Assembly (NCBI GenBank): GCA_038210375.1 | Contig: JBBQWT010000010.1 | Coordinates: forward strand, 1-64,000 | Source of the DNA: JBBQWT01 sp038210375 | Lineage (GTDB): Bacteria; Acidobacteriota; Terriglobia; Terriglobales; Acidobacteriaceae | Reading direction: 5' to 3' | Length of the DNA stretch: 64,000 nucleotides | Shown: positions 43,392-52,215 of the stretch, one piece after another | Layout of the letters: every line of letters begins with the position of its first letter | Numbering within the stretch: position 1 is the first letter of the stretch | Program-made: the position numbers and the translations under genes | Notes under the pieces: generated by a model | Database searches by the model: none | What the model was told of the DNA's origin: nothing | Seen by the model: the letters and a program-made list of their open reading frames with translations, nothing else

Positions 43392-44072
43392 CTACGGTTT
43401 CTGGGTCTGGCCTAAGCCATGCGTCCACGGTGGGGTTCTTGCGAAATACAGCGCGGCACGAAAGATCAGAAACAAGCCGATGGCCTGCACCAGATGGAAA
43501 GTTGAATTGTGGTTCAGGTGCAATAGCTCCAGCGACCAACTGGTGCGCTGGATCACTGCGGCCAGCACTGTGACCCCCAGGCCCACCAGCCCGGCCAGTA
43601 TCAGCCGCCCTGGGCGGCGCCGGTAGGTTTGAGCGAAGGCATAGATCATGAAAAGCACCGCCGGGCTGTAGTTGGCGATTGCCACCCAAAACTCGCGCCG
43701 CGCCGCCGCGACATAGATGAAGTAAATCAGGAATTCAAACGCGGCCAGGCGAACCAGGCGGCTTTTCAGCCTCTCGACAATCGGCTCGACAAACAGCAGG
43801 CAGACGCCGATCGCCCATCCCGCGCAGGCGACCAGGCCCAAAGCGGCCATGACTGCGACCCAATAGAGGTTGCCGGCATTCGAGACCGAGGTGGAAAAAA
43901 ATCCGTGATAGATGCCGCCGGCCAGAGAAGCCACCGCAGTCCCGGCAAAGAAGATGGCGAAGTAGCGGCGCATCTCCGGCCACGCGGCTTTGGCGGTCAG
44001 CAATATCGCGGTGAAGACCAGGCACTCGATTGCCAGCAGGTAGTCGGTGGCGCTGACCAGTATCTCATCCAC
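43392..44072 (-). CDS. Integral membrane protein (DUF6962-like)
   Basis: A 226-residue protein with about seven hydrophobic segments evenly spaced, starting VDEILVSATDYLLAIECLVF. The start is GTG at 44072, chosen for the AAGGAAA six bases upstream; it lies two bases past the stop of the methyltransferase gene, implying coupled expression. No catalytic motif is evident. The seven-helix layout with conserved His (GGIYHGFF, LHLNHNSTFHLVQAIG) is reminiscent of hemolysin III/alkaline-ceramidase-like proteins, but I cannot assign it firmly. Confidence 0.7.
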   Translation of the reverse strand: MDEILVSATDYLLAIECLVFTAILLTAKAAWPEMRRYFAIFFAGTAVASLAGGIYHGFFSTSVSNAGNLYWVAVMAALGLVACAGWAIGVCLLFVEPIVERLKSRLVRLAAFEFLIYFIYVAAARREFWVAIANYSPAVLFMIYAFAQTYRRRPGRLILAGLVGLGVTVLAAVIQRTSWSLELLHLNHNSTFHLVQAIGLFLIFRAALYFARTPPWTHGLGQTQKP

Positions 44073-44074
44073 GG

Positions 44075-44974
44075 TTAGTTTCCTTGTCTTGCTGCCTGCG
44101 ATTCCGGCGGCTGCGTGGAAATGCAAAAATCCCCGCCGTGCAGCCAGCACGTCTCATTTTCAGCGTGAACATCGCGGCGCAGCGAGCGCACCGCTTCAGA
44201 GTTCGACCGCGCCAGCGCCTTTTGCAGGCGGCGGTTATGTTCTTCATCGCGCGAACCCGAGCAGGGGAAAATATAAACCAGGGAGATGAACCGTGCGCCA
44301 TAACCCGCTCCCTGCCGCCACACTTTCAACATGCCACCACCTTCGGATTCGCCTTTTCTGGTCGCAGTGAGCGGCAGCAGCAGCCGGCCGGTGGCGCTGA
44401 GGCGGTCAAGCCATTTGGATTGCGGATGGGTGACGCCGGCATTCACGAAAATCGCGTCGCAGTCACCGGGATCGAAAGCAGAGCCATCTCCCGAGTGGAC
44501 TTCCACGCCCCGATACCCGGCCAAGTTGTCGCGTGCCCGTGCCGCCAGATCAGGATCAATCTCAATGGCTACAACTTTCCCGGGCGTTCCGCCGGCCGGG
44601 GCAGGCAATACCACTTCCGCGATGATGGCAGTGTAATAACCAACGCCGCAACCGACGTGATACGCGCGATCGCCGGGCTGCAAATCCAACGCGTCCAGCC
44701 ACAAGGCCAGCGAGCTAGGCAACCCGTTATTCAAACCGCGGGCGGCGTCGATGGCCACCAGCACATCCCGGTAAAGCTGGGCGACATCGGCTCCGGTCGT
44801 CTGGTAGCGATGATCGGCGCCGTTTCCCGGTTTCACCACCTGCCAGGGACCGGAACCCAGAAAATGTTCGCGTGGAACGCGGGCAAAGGCTTCGACCAGC
44901 GCCGCGGATCTGACCCCGGCGGCGGCCCTGATCTCCTCGGCAAAACGCCGGCGCATGTCGTCCTCACTATTCAT
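44075..44974 (-). CDS. SAM-dependent methyltransferase, protein-isoaspartate methyltransferase-like
   Basis: A 299-residue protein. ARVPREHFLGSGPW and later HVGCGVGYYTAIIAEV (SAM motif I), VVAIEIDPDLAARARDNL (motif post I) and DAIFVNAGVTHPQSKWLDRL follow the PCMT family order, but the typical isoaspartyl-binding start (GIxDxRVLxAM) is altered, so the substrate may differ. The last ~60 residues (ARSNSEAVRSLRRDVH onward) are an extension with two cysteines and a tryptophan. It is directly followed by the membrane protein gene. Confidence 0.8.
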   Translation of the reverse strand: MNSEDDMRRRFAEEIRAAAGVRSAALVEAFARVPREHFLGSGPWQVVKPGNGADHRYQTTGADVAQLYRDVLVAIDAARGLNNGLPSSLALWLDALDLQPGDRAYHVGCGVGYYTAIIAEVVLPAPAGGTPGKVVAIEIDPDLAARARDNLAGYRGVEVHSGDGSAFDPGDCDAIFVNAGVTHPQSKWLDRLSATGRLLLPLTATRKGESEGGGMLKVWRQGAGYGARFISLVYIFPCSGSRDEEHNRRLQKALARSNSEAVRSLRRDVHAENETCWLHGGDFCISTQPPESQAARQGN

Positions 44975-45197
44975 GCAGAGCCCAGGTCACTCCTAACAGG
45001 TGGCTGTCGTTTGCGAAATCCATTCTGGCACATCGGAACCCGCACTCGGGCTTCGTGATCGGACGGAAGCCGCTTGAACTACTAATCGTTGCGGCTGAAT
45101 TTCTTTATCCCGCGCGGGATGCGATTGCCACTGTCTGCCGCGCAGATTAGAATCGCAGTTCCGCGGCATCACGCTATTCTGCGCCGCTTATAAGCCA

Positions 45198-45773
45198 TTG
45201 AAGCGAATAAAAGCCATCTATCCGGGATCGTTCGATCCGCTCACCAACGGTCATCTGGATTTGATCGAGCGCGGAAGCAAAATCTTCGATGAGCTCATCG
45301 TCGCTATCCTGGTGAATCCCGATAAAGATCCGCTGTTCACGGTCAACGAACGCCGCGCAATGCTGACGGAAATGGTGAAGGCGTCACGCTGGCAGAATGT
45401 TCGCATCGATACATTTCAAGGGCTGCTGGTGGATTACGCCGCCGCCCAAAACGCGGAGGCGGTGCTGCGCGGCATCCGCGCCATCAGCGATTACGAGTAT
45501 GAGCTGCAGATGGCGCTGATGAACCGCAAGCTGAATCCCCGCATCGAGACCGTGTTCATGATGCCATCGGGGAAGTATTCTTATCTCAGCTCGCGGCTGG
45601 TAAAAGAGATCTATCAACTGGGAGGCTCGGTGCGCGGCCTGGTCCCCGACCTGGTGGTGGAACGATTGAGCAAGAAGGTAAACGGCAAGCGCGCGGCGGG
45701 AAAAGGCTCCAAGCCCAGAAGCGGAACCCCGGCAGCGGCGCGCACAGCAGCCAGTCCGCGACGCCGCCGGTAA
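45198..45773 (+). CDS. coaD: Phosphopantetheine adenylyltransferase
   Basis: CoaD makes dephospho-CoA from 4'-phosphopantetheine and ATP in CoA synthesis. AIYPGSFDPLTNGHLDLIERG at the start holds the T/HxGH nucleotide motif, RGIRAISDYEYELQMA is the pantetheine-binding part, and LSSRLVKEI the second nucleotide motif. TTG at 45198 is the only start near the family N-terminus; its ribosome site is weak. The protein is 191 residues, about 30 longer than usual, due to a Lys/Arg/Ala-rich tail (GKRAAGKGSKPRSG ... RRRR). Confidence 0.94.
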   Translation: MKRIKAIYPGSFDPLTNGHLDLIERGSKIFDELIVAILVNPDKDPLFTVNERRAMLTEMVKASRWQNVRIDTFQGLLVDYAAAQNAEAVLRGIRAISDYEYELQMALMNRKLNPRIETVFMMPSGKYSYLSSRLVKEIYQLGGSVRGLVPDLVVERLSKKVNGKRAAGKGSKPRSGTPAAARTAASPRRRR

Positions 45774-45809
45774 CGGTCTACGTCAGATACATGCAATGAG
45801 GACAAAGCT

Positions 45810-47012
45810 ATGAGTTCGGCAACCCCCGCGGCAACCGCAATGGCCTTTTCCAAGCGCCTCCATCGCATCGAGATCTCAGCCACTCTGGCAGTGGTCAACG
45901 AAGCCGCGAAACTGCGCGCGGGCGGCGCCGATATCGTGGATTTTGGCGCGGGCGAGCCCCACTTTTCCACTCCAGACCACATTAAAGAAGCGGCCATCGA
46001 GGCCATTCGCAATAACTTCACCAAGTACACCCCGGTGGCCGGCATTCCCGAATTGCGGGCGGCGATCGCTTCGCGCCATGCGCAGGATTTCGGCTCCGCT
46101 TACAAGCCCGAAGAAGTGGTGGCATCGACCGGTGGCAAGTTCGCGCTGTTTAACGTTCTGCAGGTGCTGGTGGATGAGGGCGACGAAGTGGTGCTGCCCG
46201 TCCCCTACTGGACATCGTTCAAGGATATTGTCGCCTACGCCGGCGGCAAGCCGGTGTACGTCGAAACCCACGAGCGCGACGGCTTTCTGCTCAGCGCCAG
46301 GATGGTGGAGGCTGCGCTCACCCCGCGCACCAAAGTCATCATGGTGAATTCGCCGAACAATCCATCGGGCGCGGTGATGCCGCCACCGGAACTCGAGGCC
46401 ATCGCCCGCCTGGCGCAAGACCGCGGCATCTTCGTGGTCTCCGACGAGTGCTATGCCTATCTGGATTACACCGGCAACCGCTTCTCCCTGGGCTCGGTGC
46501 AGGATGCCAAGAGCAACATCGTGATCATCGGCTCGCTATCGAAAACCTATGCCATGACCGGCTGGCGGCTGGGATACGCGCTGGGTCCGGTGGCGTTGAC
46601 CGGGGCGCTGCAGAAACTGCAGAGCCAGTCCACGTCGAGCACCAGCGCGCCGGTGCAAAAGGCCGGGGTGGCGGCGCTGAACGGGCCGCAGGATTGCATC
46701 GAAACCATGCGCACCGAATACCGGCAGCTTCGCGACCAGGTGGTCAGCGGCTTGCGGGCGATTCCCGGCGTGGAGTGCAACATGCCGGAAGGCGCGTTCT
46801 ACGCCTACCCCAACGTGAGCTCGTTTTTCGGGCGTGGGGAAATCCGCACTGCCGCCGACATTGCCGGCCGCCTGCTTCGCGAGGCCAGCGTGGCCACTGT
46901 CCCCGGCGCGGCCTTCGGCACTCAAGATCACATCCGGCTGTCTTATGCCGTCCCCGCCAAAGATTTGCAGCGAGGGCTGGATCGCATGAAACAATTCTTT
47001 GCCGGGCTTTAA
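45810..47012 (+). CDS. Class I aminotransferase (aspartate-aminotransferase type)
   Basis: A 400-residue PLP enzyme of the AspC/Aat subgroup Ib. DFGAGEPHFSTPDHI, KYTPVAGIPELRAAIA, NSPNNPSGAV, SDECYAYLDY and the PLP-lysine motif SLSKTYAMTGWRLGY are all in place, and the end has FGTQDHIRLSYAVP with the carboxylate-binding arginine. It probably interconverts aspartate/oxaloacetate with glutamate/2-oxoglutarate, although prephenate or other activity also occurs in this group. ATG at 45810 is 36 bp after coaD; co-transcription is likely. Confidence 0.9.
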   Translation: MSSATPAATAMAFSKRLHRIEISATLAVVNEAAKLRAGGADIVDFGAGEPHFSTPDHIKEAAIEAIRNNFTKYTPVAGIPELRAAIASRHAQDFGSAYKPEEVVASTGGKFALFNVLQVLVDEGDEVVLPVPYWTSFKDIVAYAGGKPVYVETHERDGFLLSARMVEAALTPRTKVIMVNSPNNPSGAVMPPPELEAIARLAQDRGIFVVSDECYAYLDYTGNRFSLGSVQDAKSNIVIIGSLSKTYAMTGWRLGYALGPVALTGALQKLQSQSTSSTSAPVQKAGVAALNGPQDCIETMRTEYRQLRDQVVSGLRAIPGVECNMPEGAFYAYPNVSSFFGRGEIRTAADIAGRLLREASVATVPGAAFGTQDHIRLSYAVPAKDLQRGLDRMKQFFAGL

Positions 47013-47134
47013 ACTGGGCCCGCCGCACTAAAGTTGGATTAAAGCGTTTAAAAGAGAAACGTCTTAAACTACGAAGACTTGGATTTCCAGGCCGGGCCTG
47101 CACGTTGACAGGCTTCCCCGCAAGCATCGAATTC

Positions 47135-48151
47135 ATGCCAAATCTTTATCCTCTGCTGATGTTGTCAGACTTTCGCGAACGCGTGTGGGGTACGCGCGAT
47201 CTGTCGCGCCTTTATCCTTACTATCCCACCGGCGACCATCCCATTGGGGAGGTATGGCTCACCGGAGATGAAAATCGCGTGGCCAACGGTCCCCTGGCGG
47301 GCCAGACCCTGGCGGATACTTGCGCCGCCCATTCGGCTGACTTGCTGGGCGAGACGTACGGAAATAATTCCGCGCTCTCTGAGCAGAGTCAGTCGCGGTT
47401 TCCCCTGTTGATGAAGTTTATATTCCCCGTGGACCGGCTGTCGGTGCAAGTTCATCCCGATGACGAGGCCGCGCAAAAAGTTGGATTGCCTTGCGGCAAA
47501 ACCGAATGCTGGTACGTGGTTGATGCGGCGCCTGGCGCCCGTATTGCCCTGGGCTTGAAGCCTGGGACCATCCGTGCCCAGGTGGAATCAGCCATGGTCA
47601 GCGGTAGCTTCGAAGGCTTGTTGAACTGGACGGAAATCCACGCGGGCGAGATGTATTACATCGATGCCGGCACCGTACATTGCATTTCCGCGGGATCGGT
47701 GCTGCTTGAAACCCAGCAGAATTCCGATACCACCTATCGCCTGTACGATTACGGCCGGGGGCGCGAGCTGCACGTCGAACGCGCGCTGGATTGCATGAAA
47801 ATCTCGACCCATGCCGGGCGGGTAATGCCGCACACGATTGAGAATAAAGTTACCCTGGTCTCCGCGCCCCGGTTCGTAGTGGAAAAATTCGATCTTAAGA
47901 ATGTGCTGGAGTTATCCACCGGCGCGGGCAGCGGCCGATCGTCGGTGCAGGTCCTGGTGGCATTGGCGGGCTGCGGAGTGGTGGAAGCTGCCGACGCCCA
48001 GCCAGTATCGTTTGCCCAGGGACAAGCGGTTATCATTCCCGCGGCCATCGGCCGCTTCACGGTCAAGCCCCAGTGGACGCTGGAATTTGTTCGCGCCTCG
48101 CTGCCGTTACAGCCTGTGGCGGAGCCGGATACGCAGCCGGTGGCGTCGTAA
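47135..48151 (+). CDS. manA: Class I mannose-6-phosphate isomerase
   Basis: A 338-residue zinc enzyme that interconverts fructose-6-phosphate and mannose-6-phosphate. ERVWGTRDL, GEVWLTGDENRV, FPLLMKFIFPVDRLSVQVHPDDEAA (Zn ligands Q and H), KTECWYVV (Glu) and IDAGTVHCIS (His) are family positions in order. ATG at 47135 is chosen by homology; the longer frame upstream lies across the aminotransferase gene. First of three genes giving GDP-mannose. Confidence 0.92.
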   Translation: MPNLYPLLMLSDFRERVWGTRDLSRLYPYYPTGDHPIGEVWLTGDENRVANGPLAGQTLADTCAAHSADLLGETYGNNSALSEQSQSRFPLLMKFIFPVDRLSVQVHPDDEAAQKVGLPCGKTECWYVVDAAPGARIALGLKPGTIRAQVESAMVSGSFEGLLNWTEIHAGEMYYIDAGTVHCISAGSVLLETQQNSDTTYRLYDYGRGRELHVERALDCMKISTHAGRVMPHTIENKVTLVSAPRFVVEKFDLKNVLELSTGAGSGRSSVQVLVALAGCGVVEAADAQPVSFAQGQAVIIPAAIGRFTVKPQWTLEFVRASLPLQPVAEPDTQPVAS

Positions 48152-48185
48152 GATTATTTAAACCTTGGAATAAGCGGAGCTGGAT

Positions 48186-49298
48186 TTGCCTCAGAGCACA
48201 AAGAAGATTCCGAATTTTTATGCGGTGGTGCTGGCCGGCGGCAGCGGCACTCGCTTCTGGCCGCGCAGCCGCCAGCGGCGCGCCAAGCAGGTGCTGGCTC
48301 TCGATGGCGCGCGCACCATGATCCAGCAGACCACCAGCCGCCTGCTCCCTCTGTCCGCAGCGCGCAATACCTGGATCATCACCAATGAACACCTGGCCAA
48401 CCTCATCGCGACGCAGCTGCCGAGGGTCCCCAGTAACCAGGTCATTGCCGAGCCCGCGGCGCGCAACACCGCTCCCGCGCTGGGTCTGGCGGCGTCCATC
48501 CTGGCCAGGATTGATCCCACTGCGGTGATCGGCATGTTTCCATCCGACCAGGTGATCTCCGATGAGAAGAGCTTTCAGCGCGTGGTGACCAGGGCGGCCG
48601 TGATCGCGCGGGCGGGAGAAAACATCGTGGTCATGGGCGTGCGCCCGCGGCATCCTGAAACCGGCTACGGGTACATCGAAGCCGGCGAAGCGGCCAGGAA
48701 CGGCGGCCTGCGCGTTCGGCGGTTCACCGAAAAACCCAGCCTGGCGCGCGCCCGGAAATTTGTGGCTGCGGGAAATTATTACTGGAACAGCGGCATGTTC
48801 GTGTGCACCGCGCGCACGCTGGTGCAAGCCATGCGGGAGCATCTCCCCGAGACCGCCAAGCTGCTGGAAGAGATTGCGGCGGCCTACGGGTCGAAGAAAT
48901 TTACTACCGTGTTCCAACGGCTCTATGCCAGGTGCCAGAACATCAGCATGGATTATGCGGTGATGGAACCGCGTTGCGCGCGCGGCGAAGAGCGGTCGAA
49001 TGTGTTCTGTATTCCCGCCGATTTTGGCTGGAACGACCTGGGCTCGTGGGCGTCGGTGTATAACCACCACGTACAGCAGGAGGGCGGCAACGTGATTGAA
49101 TCCGCCGATTCGTTCGTGCTCGATGGGCGGGGAAACTATGTGTATTCACCGGAAAAGTTCGTGGCCATCGTAGGCGTCGAAAACGTGGTGGTCGTCGAAA
49201 CCGAAGATGCGCTGCTGATCACCACCCGCGACCGCTCGCAGGATGTCGCCAGGATCGTTGGCCACCTGCGGGAAAAGAAACTGGGCCGGTTGCTGTAG
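48186..49298 (+). CDS. manC: Mannose-1-phosphate guanylyltransferase
   Basis: A 370-residue nucleotidyltransferase making GDP-mannose from mannose-1-phosphate and GTP. The N-terminal VVLAGGSGTRFWPRSRQ is the nucleotidyl signature, with FPSDQVI, GVRPRHPETGYGYIE, FTEKP, YYWNSGMFV and FGWNDLGSW following. It lacks the C-terminal isomerase domain of bifunctional ManC/AlgA enzymes, consistent with the separate manA upstream. TTG at 48186 is behind a GGAG. The gap from manA is 34 bp. Confidence 0.93.
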   Translation: MPQSTKKIPNFYAVVLAGGSGTRFWPRSRQRRAKQVLALDGARTMIQQTTSRLLPLSAARNTWIITNEHLANLIATQLPRVPSNQVIAEPAARNTAPALGLAASILARIDPTAVIGMFPSDQVISDEKSFQRVVTRAAVIARAGENIVVMGVRPRHPETGYGYIEAGEAARNGGLRVRRFTEKPSLARARKFVAAGNYYWNSGMFVCTARTLVQAMREHLPETAKLLEEIAAAYGSKKFTTVFQRLYARCQNISMDYAVMEPRCARGEERSNVFCIPADFGWNDLGSWASVYNHHVQQEGGNVIESADSFVLDGRGNYVYSPEKFVAIVGVENVVVVETEDALLITTRDRSQDVARIVGHLREKKLGRLL

Positions 49299-49472
49299 AG
49301 TGGCTTTTCCACCGGACGTTGCGAAAGACCGATATCTAGTTGCGGGCAAGCGGTAATTGCGGAAATCCATGTGCCCGCAAGCGTGATTTTGGGCATCTAT
49401 GTTTAAGCTTCGCATTGTGGGGCGCCGGGCCGCAGCCCGCGCGTAAATCCAGCAGCAGAATGGACCGTAGAT

Positions 49473-50891
49473 ATGGCGCAGGAAATCAAGTTTGGCACCG
49501 ACGGCTGGCGCGGCGTAATCGCCGACGATTACACCTTTGAAAACGTTCGGCGCGTCGCCGCCGGCATCGCTTCGCATGTGCAGAAGCACGAAGACCCCAC
49601 ACGTGGCGTGGTCATCGGCTACGACACCCGCTTCGGCTCCCGTAAGTTCGCTGAGCTGGTGGGCGAAGTGATCGCCGCGGCCGGAATTCCCGTGTATCTC
49701 GACACCGGCTACACGGCGACCCCCGCCTTGTCATTTTCAGTGAAGCAATACAACGCGGCGGGCGGCGTCATGATCACCTCCAGCCATAACCCGTGGAACT
49801 GGAATGGAGTCAAATACAAGGCCAGCTACGGCGGCCCGGGCACGCCCGACATTATCAAGTCCATTGAGGCCGAGGTGGCGAGCGGCGTGTTCCCCAAAGC
49901 CAAAGGCGCCGCCGCCGCCATAAAGCCGGAAGACTTCAAGCCCGCGTACGTGGCCGCGCTCAAGAAATTCGTGGATCTCGATCGCATAGCCGCCTCCGGC
50001 CACAAGTTCGCCATCGACTGCATGTACGGCGCCGGGCGGGGAATACTGGCGGACATCTTCAGCGAGCGCGGCATCAAGTTCGTGGAGATCCGCAGCGAGG
50101 TCAACCCCCTGTTTCCCGGAATCAATCCCGAGCCCATCCGGCCCAACATCGACATGCTGGGGGAGACGGTGTTGCGCGAGAAATGCCAGGCGGGCTTGTG
50201 CACCGACGGCGACGCCGACCGCATCGGGGCCATCGCCGAAGATGGCAGCTTCGTCGATGCCCACAAGATATTCTCCATCCTGTTGCGCTGGCTGCTGGTC
50301 CACAAGAAATGGCCGGGCGAGGTGGTGAAGTCGTTCAACACCACGCGCATGATCGACCGTATCTGCAAGAAATACGATCGCAAGCTCAACGAGGTGGGCA
50401 TCGGCTTCAAGTACGTGTGCGAGCTGATGCTGACACGCGAAATTCTGATTGGCGGAGAGGAATCAGGAGGCATTGGCATCACCCGCCACCTGCCGGAACG
50501 CGACGGCCTGTTAAATTGCCTGCTGCTGGCCGAGGTCATGGGACAGGAAGGCCGCACCCTGGCGGAGCTGGTTTCAGACCTGCAGAAGGAATTCGGAGAA
50601 CACCACTTTGGCCGCCGCGACATGCATATTCCCGACGACGTAAAGCTCCCGGCATTGCAGCGCGCCGCCGCGGGGGTCAAAAACATGGGGCGGTTCAAGG
50701 TACTCGAGTCGCAGGAGCTCGATGGTTACAAGTTCATTCTGGACGCGCCGGCGAACGGCAACGGCGCCACCCCGTGGATATTGATGCGAGGCTCGGGAAC
50801 CGAACCGCTGCTGCGCGTCTATGCGGAAGCCGCCACACCTGAGTTGGTAGAGGAGATACTGGTGGCGGGAGAGAAGTTCGTCAACGGATAA
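49473..50891 (+). CDS. Phosphohexomutase (phosphomannomutase/phosphoglucomutase family)
   Basis: A 472-residue alpha-D-phosphohexomutase. FGTDGWRG at the start, TSSHNPWNWNG with the phosphoserine, the metal loop TDGDADR, sugar loop GGEESGG and C-terminal phosphate loop RGSGTEPLLRVY are all present. Its place after manA and manC suggests it supplies mannose-1-phosphate, though PGM activity is possible, since TSSHNP/GEESGG are shared. ATG at 49473. Distinct from glmM at 56610. Confidence 0.91.
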   Translation: MAQEIKFGTDGWRGVIADDYTFENVRRVAAGIASHVQKHEDPTRGVVIGYDTRFGSRKFAELVGEVIAAAGIPVYLDTGYTATPALSFSVKQYNAAGGVMITSSHNPWNWNGVKYKASYGGPGTPDIIKSIEAEVASGVFPKAKGAAAAIKPEDFKPAYVAALKKFVDLDRIAASGHKFAIDCMYGAGRGILADIFSERGIKFVEIRSEVNPLFPGINPEPIRPNIDMLGETVLREKCQAGLCTDGDADRIGAIAEDGSFVDAHKIFSILLRWLLVHKKWPGEVVKSFNTTRMIDRICKKYDRKLNEVGIGFKYVCELMLTREILIGGEESGGIGITRHLPERDGLLNCLLLAEVMGQEGRTLAELVSDLQKEFGEHHFGRRDMHIPDDVKLPALQRAAAGVKNMGRFKVLESQELDGYKFILDAPANGNGATPWILMRGSGTEPLLRVYAEAATPELVEEILVAGEKFVNG

Positions 50892-51460
50892 GCGCTGCTT
50901 CAATCCTTATAGCGGTTTCAGAGCTGCTGTATCCCCATTTCGATCTTTGTCGGCGGAGAATCTCGCCATCTCCAGCATCCCAACTTTCTTCTGGAGGACT
51001 GCAAAGGAACCACTCTTGGCAGTCCCCCACGGGATGTGATTCTGACGACCCCCGGCTTTATCGGGGTGAGGAAGACTCCCTACCCTCGGCAAACTCTCAG
51101 CTAACCCGATGTTTCATCTCCGCCGAATACTGACCACTGTACGGTGGCGGTCGCGCGCGGCGCCTGATCCGTACCCTAAGACCGAAAAAGACCCCGGGGA
51201 AATACTTGTCGAACAGTGGGGGTCCTTCCTCACCCCGATAAAGCCGGGGCGTCAGGATGAACCGAGGAAGGGGGTTTGGAGATGGCGAGATTCTCCGCGA
51301 CAAACTCATATTTCCAGCGACGTGGATCAAAATAAAACGCGAGGTCCTTCGCTGAAACAGGAAACAAGAGCTCGCTCCAGGATGACAATTCCATAGTCGT
51401 ATCCGTTTATCGAATTTCTTTCATACGACTTCTTGATCTTTGGGCTGAATTGCAATCGCC
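50892..51460. other. Intergenic region with element and repeat
   Basis: No gene. It contains the inverted-repeat element 51036-51261 and a copy of the GCGAGGTCCTTCGCT repeat at 51331-51390. Confidence 0.65.
51036..51261. mobile_element. MITE-like element, 226 bp
   Basis: Left end GTGATTCTGACGACC ... GAGGAAGACTCCC and right end GGGTCCTTCCTC ... GCCGGGGCGTCAGGATGA are inverted copies; the right end has lost two bases in GGGGGTCGTC. The interior shares CAAACTCTCAGCTAAC and CGAATACTGACC with the element at 25951, so the two are the same family and nearly the same length. Confidence 0.65.
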
Positions 51461-52201
51461 CTAAGGGAGCGCGCGCGACCTCAGTATCTCTTCCACCCGG
51501 TCGAGATCTTCTTCGGTATCCACGCCCACGGTATCCAGCGGCGTTTCCTCGACCTGGATTGCGACTCCGTTCTCCAGGAAACGCAATTGCTCGAGGCGCT
51601 CGCTGCGCTCCAGTTCAGATTCGGGCAGGGAACAAAAAAGATCGAGCGCGTTGCGCGTGTAGGCATAAAAACCCAGGTGCTTGAAGTAGCGCACCGCCGC
51701 CATCTTGTCGCGGTCGTGAGGCACGGTAGAGCGCGAGAAATAGAGGGCGCGCCCGCTCAGATCGGTGACCACCTTGACCGCATTCGGGTTGGCGACGTCG
51801 TGCTCGGGACACGGGGTCTTCAACGTTGCCACCTGAACATCCGCCGCTCTTGCAAATGGCGCGACCAGCGCGGTGAGGTGTTGCGCGGTGGCCAGGGGTT
51901 CGTCTCCCTGGATGTTCACATAGATATCGGCCTTCACCGCGCAAGCCACCTCGTGGACGCGTTCGGTGCCGCTGCGATGGTCCTGCGACGTGAGGCGGTG
52001 GTCCCAGCCCTGCCTGCGGCACAACCCCAGCACCTCTTCGGAATCAGAGGCGATGATGACCTGGGAGAATATTCCGGCGGATTGCGCGGCCTCATAGATG
52101 TAGGCCAGCATGGGGCGTCCGCAAATGTCGCGCAACACCTTACGCGGCAGGCGGCTTGAAGTCAGGCGTGCGGGAATGACGGCAATGATGGCGGCAGGCA
52201 A
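51461..52201 (-). CDS. kdsB: 3-deoxy-manno-octulosonate cytidylyltransferase
   Basis: A 246-residue enzyme that activates Kdo with CTP for lipopolysaccharide core synthesis. IIAVIPARLTSSRLPRKVL, ICGRPMLAYIYE, SGTERVHEVA, VNIQGDEPLA, YFKHLGFYAYTR and LEQLRFLENG, plus the final VDTEEDLDRVEEIL, are all KdsB positions. Start is TTG at 52201, 15 bp after the obgE stop. It implies a Kdo-containing outer membrane. Confidence 0.94.
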   Translation of the reverse strand: MPAAIIAVIPARLTSSRLPRKVLRDICGRPMLAYIYEAAQSAGIFSQVIIASDSEEVLGLCRRQGWDHRLTSQDHRSGTERVHEVACAVKADIYVNIQGDEPLATAQHLTALVAPFARAADVQVATLKTPCPEHDVANPNAVKVVTDLSGRALYFSRSTVPHDRDKMAAVRYFKHLGFYAYTRNALDLFCSLPESELERSERLEQLRFLENGVAIQVEETPLDTVGVDTEEDLDRVEEILRSRALP

Positions 52202-52215
52202 GAGATAAGTCCCGG

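Noticed and set aside
45107..45120. 14-bp perfect palindrome ATCCCGCGCGGGAT upstream of coaD
   Set aside because: Short, GC-rich and single; expected by chance in a window of this size.
46448..47134. Upstream extension of the manA frame across the aminotransferase gene
   Set aside because: The extra residues are out-of-frame aminotransferase sequence; manA homology begins at 47135.
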